From: an uncultured Peptoniphilus sp.
Lineage (GTDB): Bacteria; Bacillota; Clostridia; Tissierellales; Peptoniphilaceae
DNA length: 22,808 nucleotides
Assembly (NCBI RefSeq): GCF_946222045.1
Contig: NZ_CAMILN010000030.1
Coordinates: 1-22,808, forward strand
Direction of reading: 5' to 3'
The translations under genes were made by a program, and so were the position numbers. Each line of letters begins with the position of its first letter. Position 1 is the stretch's first letter. Under the pieces are notes generated by a model. It worked only from the letters and a program-made list of their open reading frames with translations. It did not search any database and was not told where the DNA came from. Shown here piece by piece: positions 15,945 through 22,725 of the stretch.

Positions 15945-17025
15945 AAATATAAAAAATAAAGAATCAATTGAAGAGATAAAAAATAAGCTTATAAAAGATG
16001 GAAAAAAAGACGGGAAACTCACTTATGAGGAAATAGGTGATGCCTTCGATAAATATGAGATTGATTCTGACGATATAGATGAATTATATAAAGTCTTTGA
16101 AAAAGAAGGAATAAAACTAGTTGATAAAAAAGATTCAAAAGATGATGAAGGCGAAGTAGATGTTACTAAAGAGGACTTATCAGTACCAAAGGGAGTCACA
16201 GTTGATGACCCAGTTAGGATGTATCTAAAAGAAATTGGTAAGATTTCTCTATTAACAGCAGAAGAAGAAGTAGAGATTGCAAAGAGAATGGAAGCAGGAG
16301 ACGAGTTCGCAAAGAAAGAGCTTGCTGAAGCTAACCTAAGACTTGTTGTATCCATTGCGAAAAGATATGTTGGAAGGGGAATGAGCTTTTTGGATTTAAT
16401 TCAAGAAGGTAATCTTGGACTTATGAAGGCAGTGGATAAATTCGACTATACTAAAGGATTTAAATTTTCTACTTATGCAACTTGGTGGATTAGACAAGCT
16501 ATTACAAGGGCTATTGCTGACCAAGCAAGAACAATTAGAATTCCAGTCCACATGGTTGAAACAATAAATAAGCTCGTTAGAGTCCAAAGGCAACTTGTGC
16601 AAGACTTAGGACGTGATCCACTTCCAGAAGAAATTGCACAAGAAATGAATTTGGACGTAGAAAGAGTTCGTGAAATTCAAAAAATTGCTCAAGAACCAGT
16701 GTCACTTGAAACTCCAATAGGTGAAGAGGAAGACTCACATTTAGGAGACTTTATACCTGATGATGAAATTCTTTCTCCACAAGATGCAGCTACATTTACA
16801 CTATTAAAGGAACAACTAAACACAGTTCTTGAAACCCTAACTGAGAGGGAAAAGAAAGTTCTAACTCTTAGATTTGGACTTGATGATGGAAGGGCCAGAA
16901 CTCTTGAAGAAGTTGGAAAAGAATTTGATGTTACTCGTGAAAGAATTAGACAGATTGAGGCCAAGGCACTTAGAAAGCTTCGTCATCCATCTAGATCAAA
17001 GAAGTTAAAGGATTATTTAGAATGA
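15937..17025 (+). CDS. rpoD: Primary sigma factor RpoD (SigA)
   Basis: This 362-residue housekeeping sigma factor has an acidic region 1.1 (about 8-75), region 1.2 (DPVRMYLKEIGKISLLTAEE, 91-110), region 2 with the -10 binding segment (KGFKFSTYATWWIRQAITRA, 173-192), region 3, and region 4 (LTEREKKVLTLRFGL and VTRERIRQIEAKALRKLRHP). There is no large non-conserved insert, as expected for Gram-positive SigA. ATG 15937 follows AGAGGAGGGCAATT within dnaG. Its stop overlaps trmK (ATGA). This is the classic macromolecular synthesis order. Confidence 0.98.
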   Translation: MSENIKNKESIEEIKNKLIKDGKKDGKLTYEEIGDAFDKYEIDSDDIDELYKVFEKEGIKLVDKKDSKDDEGEVDVTKEDLSVPKGVTVDDPVRMYLKEIGKISLLTAEEEVEIAKRMEAGDEFAKKELAEANLRLVVSIAKRYVGRGMSFLDLIQEGNLGLMKAVDKFDYTKGFKFSTYATWWIRQAITRAIADQARTIRIPVHMVETINKLVRVQRQLVQDLGRDPLPEEIAQEMNLDVERVREIQKIAQEPVSLETPIGEEEDSHLGDFIPDDEILSPQDAATFTLLKEQLNTVLETLTEREKKVLTLRFGLDDGRARTLEEVGKEFDVTRERIRQIEAKALRKLRHPSRSKKLKDYLE

Positions 17026-17714
17026 TAAAATTATCAAAGAGGCTTAATAAAATTGCAGAACTTGTAGATTTTGGGGCTTCGGTAATTGATGTGGGCACAG
17101 ATCATGGATATGTGCCCAATTTTTTATGCGAAAATAAAATCTCAAGTGACATTATAGCAACAGATATTTCAAAAAATTCTCTTGAAAAATCTATAGAATT
17201 AACAAGAGAATTGGGAAATGAAAAATTTGTTAGGAATATTTTGGCAAATGGTATTGTAGATGAAAATCGTGACAACATAATTATTGCAGGTCTTGGAGGG
17301 ATCCAGATAGCAGAAATAATTGCTAATTCTATTGACATAGCAAAGTCGTCAAAAAAATTAATCTTACAACCAATGCAAAAGACAAATATCCTTCGTCGTG
17401 AGTTAAATAATATGGGATTTGAGATATTTGATGAAGAAATAATTTATGAAGATGAAAGATACTTTGAAATTATCCTTGCAAGATTTTCAAATAATATAGA
17501 TAGAAATTTAAAGGACGAAGATTTTTATTTTTCTAAAAAATTAATTGATAAAAAAGATAAAATATATCTCTCATTTCTTGAGGAAAAGAAAACTTATCTA
17601 AAGTCTATTATTTCTAGTTTTGACCCAAGTAGCACAAGATCTAAGAAGAGGAGTAAAGAATTATATAACTTATTAAAGTTGCTTGAGGAGGCAATGGATG
17701 AAATATCAAATTGA
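17022..17714 (+). CDS. trmK: tRNA (adenine(22)-N1)-methyltransferase TrmK
   Basis: This 230-residue SAM-dependent methyltransferase has the class I motif DVGTDHGYVP at 23-32 and a second block IIAGLGGIQIAEII (about 87-100). A C-terminal coiled region follows. It makes m1A22 in tRNA. The start overlaps the rpoD stop (ATGA), and the 3' end overlaps nif3 by 17 nt. The trmK-nif3 pair behind rpoD is conserved in Firmicutes (yqfN-yqfO). Confidence 0.94.
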   Translation: MIKLSKRLNKIAELVDFGASVIDVGTDHGYVPNFLCENKISSDIIATDISKNSLEKSIELTRELGNEKFVRNILANGIVDENRDNIIIAGLGGIQIAEIIANSIDIAKSSKKLILQPMQKTNILRRELNNMGFEIFDEEIIYEDERYFEIILARFSNNIDRNLKDEDFYFSKKLIDKKDKIYLSFLEEKKTYLKSIISSFDPSSTRSKKRSKELYNLLKLLEEAMDEISN

Positions 17715-18474
17715 AGAAATTAAGAATTATATGGAGAATTGGGCAAAAGATGAATATCAACTTTCCTGGGATAACTCTGGAAGTCAAGTTGAATTTAATG
17801 ATGATACAGGCTCTGTGATCCTTGCTATGGATGTAACAGATAAAGTTATAGATAAGGCCATAGAAAAGGACGCAAAACTCATCATAAGCCATCATCCATT
17901 GTTTTTTTCTGGTTCAAAAAATATAATTGAAGGAACTTATTTAGGAGATAACATAATAAAATTAATAAAGAATAATATTTCGGTTTTTTCTTATCACACT
18001 TCAATGGATATTGCAGAAGGTGGAGTCAATGACACTTTATTTGAAAAGTTAGATTTAAAAGATAAGAAAGTATTTACTCATGAAGAAGAAAGAGCTATGG
18101 GACTAATAGGCGAATTTGAGAAAGAACTATCCCTTGAAGATTTAGATAAATTTTTAAAAAATAAATTACAAGTTAATAAAATAAAATATTATGGTCAAGA
18201 AAAGAAAAGTATAAAGAAAGTTGCTATACTTGGTGGAAGTGGATCGGATTTTATTAATGAAGCTAAAGAAGCAGGGGTAGACGCATACATCACTTCTGAT
18301 ATAAAGTATCACGATGGTCAAAGAGCCTATGAAAAAGACTTAATTTTAATTGATCTGGGACACTTTTATTCTGAAAGTATTATTCTTCCAAAGATTAAAA
18401 ATAAACTCCAAGAAAAATTTAAGGATTTAGACTTTTATATTCAAGAGGAATCAAGCTTTGAGCTTGATATTTGA
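17698..18474 (+). CDS. Nif3-like dinuclear metal centre protein (YqfO family)
   Basis: This 258-residue protein has metal-binding motifs H65-H66-P (IISHHPLFF), YHTSMDIAEGGVND (about 101-114) and a C-terminal GHFYSE. Family members form toroidal hexamers with a bimetal site; their reaction is unresolved, though a GTP cyclohydrolase-like role is often annotated. Bacillus YqfO is longer because of an inserted PII-like domain, which is missing here. The frame extends to TTG 17683, but ATG 17698 is chosen because GAGGAGG sits just upstream. The coding end contains the rnpB promoter. Confidence 0.93.
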   Translation: MKYQIEEIKNYMENWAKDEYQLSWDNSGSQVEFNDDTGSVILAMDVTDKVIDKAIEKDAKLIISHHPLFFSGSKNIIEGTYLGDNIIKLIKNNISVFSYHTSMDIAEGGVNDTLFEKLDLKDKKVFTHEEERAMGLIGEFEKELSLEDLDKFLKNKLQVNKIKYYGQEKKSIKKVAILGGSGSDFINEAKEAGVDAYITSDIKYHDGQRAYEKDLILIDLGHFYSESIILPKIKNKLQEKFKDLDFYIQEESSFELDI

Positions 18475-18492
18475 GAGATTCAGTGGTAAAAT
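18464..18492 (+). promoter_or_regulatory. Promoter of rnpB inside the 3' end of nif3
   Basis: TTGATA (18464-18469) and TAAAAT (18487-18492) are 17 nt apart, and TGG before the -10 makes it an extended -10. The predicted start near 18499 coincides with the first base of the RNase P P1 helix. The -35 lies in the last nif3 codons and in the right arm of the small inverted repeat TCAAGCT-TTG-AGCTTGA (18451-18467). Confidence 0.8.
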
Positions 18493-18498
18493 TATCTG

Positions 18499-18825
18499 GT
18501 AAGTAAATTGGTCAACTGCACATATGTGAGGAAAGTCCGCGCTCCACAGAGCAGGGATGCTGGCTAACGGCCAGTGGGGGTGACCCCAAGGCTAGTGCAA
18601 CAGAAATATACCGCCCACAGGGTAAGGTTGGAAAGGTGAGGTAAGAGCTCACCAGGTCATTAGTGATAATGATGCTATGTAAACCCCATTCGGAGCAAAA
18701 CCAAATAGGAATAACAGATGCTGCTCGCATCTGCCGGTAGGTAGGTTGCTAGAGATTATAGGTAACTATGATTCAAGATTGATAGTTGACAAAACAGAAC
18801 GCGGCTTATAGATTTGCTTACTACA
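18499..18825 (+). ncRNA. rnpB: RNase P RNA, bacterial class A
   Basis: This is the catalytic RNA that matures tRNA 5' ends. The conserved core is clear: GAGGAAAGTCCGCGCTCC near 18527-18544, ACAGAACGCGGCTTATAG near the 3' end, CAGAAATATACCGCC, and GGAGCAAAACCAAATAGGAA. Helix P1 pairs GTAAGTAAATT (18499-18509) with GATTTGCTTAC (18811-18821). P2 pairs GTCAACT (18511-18517) with AGTTGAC (18784-18790). P12 is GGTGAG/CTCACC. A GTGA tetraloop hairpin (TCATTA-GTGA-TAATGA) stands at the P14 position, and the tRNA-CCA-binding GGT is at 18740-18742. P3 is reduced to a tiny CACATATGTG hairpin. At about 325 nt it is shorter than the E. coli RNA. Confidence 0.96.
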
Positions 18826-18845
18826 TACACATTAATATGCACTCA

Positions 18846-18908
18846 AACAAAAAGTTACAAAAAAGTTAAATTTATTTTAACAATTTTGTAACTTTTTGTT
18901 GTTTTTTT
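18846..18908 (+). terminator. Very long intrinsic terminator after rnpB
   Basis: A perfect 17-bp inverted repeat (18846-18862 with 18884-18900, AACAAAAAGTTACAAAA and its complement) continues inward after a 2x2 mismatch with six more pairs (GTTAAA/TTTAAC), and is followed by G and seven Ts. It is unusually long and almost entirely A/U paired. Confidence 0.85.
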
Positions 18909-18927
18909 GTAATTATTTTGCTATACT
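18899..18927 (+). promoter_or_regulatory. Candidate extended -10 promoter of the NlpC/P60 gene
   Basis: TGCTATACT (18919-18927) is an extended -10 match, with the weak -35 TTGTTT at 18899-18904 and 17-nt spacing. The -35 overlaps the T tract of the preceding terminator. A second perfect TATAAT stands at 18953-18958 without a good -35, so two start points are possible. The rest of the stretch 18826-18993 holds only the terminator and this promoter region. Confidence 0.5.
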
Positions 18928-18993
18928 TAATGAGTAATGAAAAGAGTACGCATATAATTTTTTTAAAAATATAAGGTATAGGAGTTGTTAGTA

Positions 18994-20124
18994 TTGTTTT
19001 CCTTAAAAAATAAATTGCCACTAGGCCTATTTGCATTATGTGCAGTTTCTATAGTGGGCATGAAAGATACAGGAGTATTTATTAACGAACATGTACAAAA
19101 AACATATAGTGGTAATGAAATCGACTTTTCTATTGGAGAAAGAGTTGAAGTGCTAGAAAGAAAGGGTAATGACTACTTTGTTCAAAAGGGCAAAGCTAAG
19201 GTTACAATCCCACAAGATAAAATTTTACTTACAGAAGTAAATGTTCCTACATATAAGGTTGTTAAAGCTAGCCCAATCTTAGATGATAACGGAAAAATTA
19301 TAAGAAGTTTATTTGTTGATGAATATGCAATTGGTGTTTCTGCTAATGATGATAAGGTTAAGATTAAATGCAACGACGGAACAATTGGTAATGTTGATAT
19401 TAAAGCACTTAAAAAAGTTGCTGATAAGAGAAATAACGTAACTAATGTTGAAGTAAAAAATAAAACTGTTGCAACAAGCGACAATGGTAAAAAATTAAAC
19501 CTAAATAAAAAACAAGTTGTTTATGTTGTTGACTTTGCTGATGGACTTTTTGTTATCGAAGATAATGGTGCGAACTATAATGTTCCAGCTAAAGATTTAG
19601 ATATAGTTTCAGGCATTAAGTTAGAAAAAGAAGAAGAAAATAATTCTGATTCAATAATTTCTAATGATGAAAAAGAAATTCAAGAAGCTATAAAGAATAA
19701 AAATGTTATAAAAGTTAATTTTGAAACAAAGAAAGCACCAGGACCAAATGCCTCAATAGCTGCAAAAGTAATCTCTTCTGCAGAAGATAAACTTGGATCT
19801 ACATATGTTTATGGAGATACTGGTAAAGCTGGATTTGACTGTTCAGGTCTTGTTTATTCAATTTACAATGATGAGCTTGGTATCTCAATCCCAAGATCTT
19901 CCAGAACTCAATCTACTTTTGGACAACAAGTTTCAAAATCTGACTTACAAGAAGGGGATTTAGTCTTCTTTAATACAACAGGTAACGGAGTTAGTCACGT
20001 TGGTATTTACGTTGGAGATGGCAAATTTATCCACGCTTCATCAGGACAAGGAAAGGTTATGACTTCTTCTTTAAGTGAAGAATACTACCAAGATAGATAT
20101 GTAAATGCAACACGTGTATTATAA
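18994..20124 (+). CDS. Secreted NlpC/P60 family peptidoglycan endopeptidase
   Basis: This 376-residue protein has an N-terminal hydrophobic segment (about 8-23) acting as signal or membrane anchor, a middle region with two or three small beta-rich modules resembling SH3b repeats (about 30-200), a Ser/Glu/Asp/Lys-rich linker (210-245), and a C-terminal NlpC/P60 domain (about 250-376). The catalytic triad is visible: Cys283 in FDCSGL, His335 in SHVGIY and His347 in FIHAS. It should cut stem peptides in the wall. The frame is open from TTG 18985, but that codon abuts GGAG. TTG 18994, 9 nt after GGAG, is the better start. It is monocistronic, between two terminators. Confidence 0.9.
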   Translation: MFSLKNKLPLGLFALCAVSIVGMKDTGVFINEHVQKTYSGNEIDFSIGERVEVLERKGNDYFVQKGKAKVTIPQDKILLTEVNVPTYKVVKASPILDDNGKIIRSLFVDEYAIGVSANDDKVKIKCNDGTIGNVDIKALKKVADKRNNVTNVEVKNKTVATSDNGKKLNLNKKQVVYVVDFADGLFVIEDNGANYNVPAKDLDIVSGIKLEKEEENNSDSIISNDEKEIQEAIKNKNVIKVNFETKKAPGPNASIAAKVISSAEDKLGSTYVYGDTGKAGFDCSGLVYSIYNDELGISIPRSSRTQSTFGQQVSKSDLQEGDLVFFNTTGNGVSHVGIYVGDGKFIHASSGQGKVMTSSLSEEYYQDRYVNATRVL

Positions 20125-20138
20125 TTAAATTTTAAATT

Positions 20139-20161
20139 GAGAGCCTCAGGGCTCTTTTTTT
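20139..20161 (+). terminator. Intrinsic terminator of the NlpC/P60 gene
   Basis: AGAGCC (20140-20145), loop TCAG and GGCTCT (20150-20155) are followed by a seven-T tract. Confidence 0.85.
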
Positions 20162-20166
20162 AGTAG

Positions 20167-20214
20167 AAAAAATAGTGTAAGAAAAGAAGTAATTCATATC
20201 TTACACTATTTTTC
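20167..20214. terminator. Bidirectional terminator between convergent genes
   Basis: A perfect 15-bp inverted repeat (20168-20182 with 20199-20213, AAAAATAGTGTAAGA and its complement) with a 16-nt loop has A-runs on its left arm and T-runs on its right. It can therefore end transcription in both directions. Confidence 0.7.
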
Positions 20215-20233
20215 TTAGCAGGTTTTTAAGGAC

Positions 20234-20264
20234 AAAAAAATAACTCTCAATAAATAGGAGTTAT
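20234..20264 (-). terminator. Terminator overlapping the radical SAM stop codon
   Basis: Read on the minus strand, ATAACTC (20264-20258), an 11-nt loop and GAGTTAT (20246-20240) are followed by a T tract down to 20234. The TAA stop at 20261-20263 lies inside the first arm. Confidence 0.7.
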
Positions 20265-21151
20265 CTTGCAATTTTTTGATTTGTCATATCTAAAATTTTT
20301 GGATCAATAGTTTCAAGAGAGTGTTTTATTTTATTTATCATTTCTTCTTTATCTTCCATATAGCCTGTGACATTTATCATGTTAACCATATGCCCAGAGG
20401 AATATAGGGTCTTATTTGGTAAATCTAGATTTTCTAAAAGACAAATTTGTTCTTCTAGATTTTCTCTGTTTGTAGTTTCCACAAATTCTCCCTTTTCTCT
20501 CATATAATAAAGAGGGGAGGGTTCTATAACTGACGTGCTCATTACATAAACGCCCTTTGGCGGATAGTAATTTAGAACTTTTGCAGTGTCAATTGCATTT
20601 TCTTTAGATTTGCCTTTTCCACCAACACCTTGCATTATTATTGCATGGTAATCCATATCAGCAGCCTTCATCTTATCTAGTCCACGATAATACCCTTCAA
20701 TATCTGTACCCTTATTTAAAAACTTTAGTATCTCAGGATTACCTGTCTCTACACCAAACCAAAGCTCATTATAGCCTGCTTCTTTTAATTTTTTCATATC
20801 GTCAACTGATTTATTTTCTAAATTATAAAAAGAGCAGTAAGCTGTAATAGTTTTTACTTCTGGAATATATTTTATTATTAAGTCAGAAATTTCCAAAAGT
20901 CTTTCCGTCTTTAAAACAAAGGGATCACCATTTAAAAGGTAAATCCTTTCCATCGGCCTATAGACCCTTGATGGTGAGCTTGCAAGTTCGATAATATCCT
21001 CTTCTACATCTTTTAGGGGAGATATACCAAAGGGTGTGTTGTTATACATGGTACAAAAGATACAATCATTATGGGAACATCCATATGTTACCTCTAAAAG
21101 AGGTGTGTAAGCCTCTAGGGGTGGTCTATAAACTTCTCCTGTATAGTGCAT
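20261..21151 (-). CDS. Radical SAM superfamily protein of unknown substrate
   Basis: This 296-residue protein has the [4Fe-4S] cysteines C25-SHND-C30-IF-C33, a CX4CX2C spacing rather than the common CX3CX2C. This is followed by LLNGDPFVLKTERLLEI (about 68-84), the SAM-binding GGEP-like segment, and by ELWFGVETGNPEIL (about 130-143), typical of the TIM-barrel family related to MiaB/HemN-type proteins. No B12 domain or SPASM cluster is seen. The substrate cannot be inferred. ATG 21151 follows AAAGGAGAGCT. The gene is on the opposite strand from the housekeeping run, directly downstream of asp23 but separated from it by a terminator. Confidence 0.85.
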   Translation of the reverse strand: MHYTGEVYRPPLEAYTPLLEVTYGCSHNDCIFCTMYNNTPFGISPLKDVEEDIIELASSPSRVYRPMERIYLLNGDPFVLKTERLLEISDLIIKYIPEVKTITAYCSFYNLENKSVDDMKKLKEAGYNELWFGVETGNPEILKFLNKGTDIEGYYRGLDKMKAADMDYHAIIMQGVGGKGKSKENAIDTAKVLNYYPPKGVYVMSTSVIEPSPLYYMREKGEFVETTNRENLEEQICLLENLDLPNKTLYSSGHMVNMINVTGYMEDKEEMINKIKHSLETIDPKILDMTNQKIAR

Positions 21152-21171
21152 AGCTCTCCTTTCAAATTTAC

Positions 21172-21177
21172 ATTATA
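21172..21177 (-). promoter_or_regulatory. Candidate -10 box of the radical SAM gene
   Basis: On the minus strand a perfect TATAAT lies 20 nt upstream of the ATG, within the tail of the asp23 terminator. No good -35 is visible (TTCTTT at 17 nt), so the call is tentative. Confidence 0.35.
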
Positions 21178-21191
21178 AAAAGTCTAAAATA

Positions 21192-21221
21192 TAAAAAGAA
21201 GCCCGATAAAATCGAGCTCCT
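21192..21221 (-). terminator. Intrinsic terminator of the amaP-DUF2273-asp23 unit
   Basis: On the minus strand GGAGCTCGA (21220-21212) pairs with TCGGGCTTC (21206-21198) with two G-U pairs, followed by TTTTT at 21197-21193. It starts about 18 nt after the asp23 stop. Confidence 0.8.
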
Positions 21222-21237
21222 TAAAAACTTTAAACTA

Positions 21238-21801
21238 TTATCTTAGAGATGGTCCTTGGTTGTAACCTTGTCCATCGTTTCTATCGTCTCTGTTTTTAAG
21301 TTGAAATTCTTTTCTTGTCATAACGTCATCAACACGAACGTTAACTTCAACAACTTTTAGACCAGTCATTTGTCCAACAGATTGAGAAATATTTCTCTTT
21401 AGTTCTTCAAATACCTTTGGTGCGGAATGTCCGTATTCAAGGATTATTGATGCGTCAATTGCAGCTTCTTCTTCTCCAACATCAGCAGAAATACCTTTTG
21501 TTAGGTTGTATCCACCAAATTGTTCAGAGATACCTGAGAAGAAACCACCCTTCATATCAAGAACTCCTGGAACTTCGTGACATGCAATTGCAGCTATTTT
21601 TTCGATAACTGAATCTTCAAAAGTTAATTTAGATTCGTGTTTTTCTTCTTTTTCAGCTGCATCTTTTACATTATCTTGAGCTTCTCTGAAATCTTCTTGA
21701 ATGTTTTCTTTAAATTCTTCTCTTTTTTGAGCTTTTTCTCTTTTTTCTTGTTCTTTCTTGTTTACTCCTGCTAATTCGTTATACTTTGCTTCTGATGCCA
21801 T
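21238..21801 (-). CDS. asp23: Asp23/Gls24 family envelope stress response protein
   Basis: This 187-residue cytoplasmic protein has a highly charged N-terminal region rich in Glu and Lys (1-60, probably helical) and then the Asp23 domain (about 58-165): LTFEDSVIEKIAAIACHEVPGV, IDASIILEYGHSAPKVFEEL and VVEVNVRVDDV. A polar tail rich in Asn, Asp and Gly follows. Asp23 proteins are abundant, polymerise near the membrane, and are held there by AmaP. Start ATG 21801 after AAAAGGAGAG. It is the last gene of the amaP-DUF2273-asp23 unit, 33 nt after its neighbour. Confidence 0.94.
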   Translation of the reverse strand: MASEAKYNELAGVNKKEQEKREKAQKREEFKENIQEDFREAQDNVKDAAEKEEKHESKLTFEDSVIEKIAAIACHEVPGVLDMKGGFFSGISEQFGGYNLTKGISADVGEEEAAIDASIILEYGHSAPKVFEELKRNISQSVGQMTGLKVVEVNVRVDDVMTRKEFQLKNRDDRNDGQGYNQGPSLR

Positions 21802-21834
21802 TATAAATCTCTCCTTTTTAAAATTAATACTTAT

Positions 21835-22170
21835 TTAATACTTTCTAATCAATCTGTCTAACCAAAATAAAATTCTCGGATCACCATCTTTAAATTTACC
21901 ATAGGAATTTCCTATGAAAAATAGGATAATTACCAAAAGTGTTCTGAAAAAACCTATTGTCAAAAACAGTATTGCGATTATTAGTCCAAGTAGGGTGTAC
22001 TTGAATTCATTCCAATGAAGTCTAGTGTAATTTCTAAATTTTTCTCTTAATATAGAAATATCTCTGTCCTTCTTTTTTTCGACAAAAACAATCTTTTGAT
22101 CATCTTGGTCTTTTCTGGAGTTCTCATAATTATTTTGATAATCCGGAAAATTTCCATAATTATTTCTCAT
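21835..22170 (-). CDS. DUF2273 small membrane protein of the Asp23 cluster
   Basis: This 111-residue protein has a hydrophilic N-terminal half (1-55; Asn, Tyr, Asp and Lys rich), then two closely spaced hydrophobic segments (about 58-75 and 77-92: LLGLIIAILFLTIGFF and TLLVIILFFIG), and a GKFKDGDPRILFWLDRL tail. The hydrophobic hairpin and position between amaP and asp23 identify the DUF2273 type. The N-terminal extension makes it longer than the usual compact members. ATG 22170 is set by TAGGAGG, which overlaps the amaP stop codon, so translation is probably coupled. Confidence 0.85.
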   Translation of the reverse strand: MRNNYGNFPDYQNNYENSRKDQDDQKIVFVEKKKDRDISILREKFRNYTRLHWNEFKYTLLGLIIAILFLTIGFFRTLLVIILFFIGNSYGKFKDGDPRILFWLDRLIRKY

Positions 22171-22179
22171 ATGAGCCTC

Positions 22180-22725
22180 CTAAACAACTCTTTTGCCAGA
22201 ATCTTCTTTGATATTGTAGAATTCTACATCTACCTTTGTTACTGAATAACCAGTAAGCTCTTCTAAGTTAGAAGACACATCTTCCTTAATTTGTTTACCT
22301 AAGGAATTTAAATTGATGCCTTCTCTCACTCCGCAAGTTACTTTTGCGCTAATTTCATGTTTACTACCATTGTTTACTCTTACATCAACATCTGACTTTC
22401 TCACTTCGCCAAATCTATCGACAGTAGTTAAAATATTATTTTCAACTGCTTTTGAAGTGATAAGCATTTCACCGTCATCTTCCTTATCTACAACATAGGA
22501 GTTGAGGGAAGGAAGGACTATAACCCTAATTAAAGTAAATAGGGCAAATAGACCGGCTATTGCTGATACTATAGTTAGGAAATAGAAAAACCATTCTTGT
22601 TTATAGAAACTTCCTAACTGTGCCGTTATTTTGCCGTAATCGTATAATAAAAAATACGTGCAAAATAAGGATAAGAATAAGGCGATAGAAAAAATTGCAT
22701 CAATCCATTTACGCCATCTCTTCAA
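22180..22725 (-). CDS. amaP: Alkaline shock response membrane anchor protein AmaP
   Basis: This 181-residue protein has two transmembrane helices (about 9-28 and 46-68) followed by a cytoplasmic Asp23-like domain (about 85-175: MLITSKAVENNILTTVDRFG, then EELTGYSVTKVDVEF). It anchors Asp23 to the membrane. The frame is open upstream to 22791, but the TTG at 22725 is chosen because AAAGGAGGA lies 6 nt ahead and the protein then begins MKRWRKW. A TATAAA at 22786-22781 on the minus strand could be the -10 of the unit; its -35 would fall at the window edge. Confidence 0.9.
   Translation of the reverse strand: MKRWRKWIDAIFSIALFLSLFCTYFLLYDYGKITAQLGSFYKQEWFFYFLTIVSAIAGLFALFTLIRVIVLPSLNSYVVDKEDDGEMLITSKAVENNILTTVDRFGEVRKSDVDVRVNNGSKHEISAKVTCGVREGINLNSLGKQIKEDVSSNLEELTGYSVTKVDVEFYNIKEDSGKRVV

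Noticed and set aside
16023..16355. 110-codon minus-strand open frame opposite rpoD
   Set aside because: Its Ser-rich translation is a mirror of the Glu/Asp/Lys codons of rpoD region 1; there is no independent signal.
18660..18680. Inverted repeat TCATTA-GTGA-TAATGA as a separate regulatory hairpin
   Set aside because: It is an internal GNRA-capped helix of RNase P RNA.
18512..18730. 72-codon minus-strand open frame in the rnpB region
   Set aside because: The DNA is fully explained by RNase P RNA on the plus strand.
19021..19055. Possible lipobox (FALC) in the NlpC/P60 protein
   Set aside because: The residue before Cys is Leu, not Gly/Ala/Ser, so lipidation is unlikely; the segment is better read as a signal or anchor.
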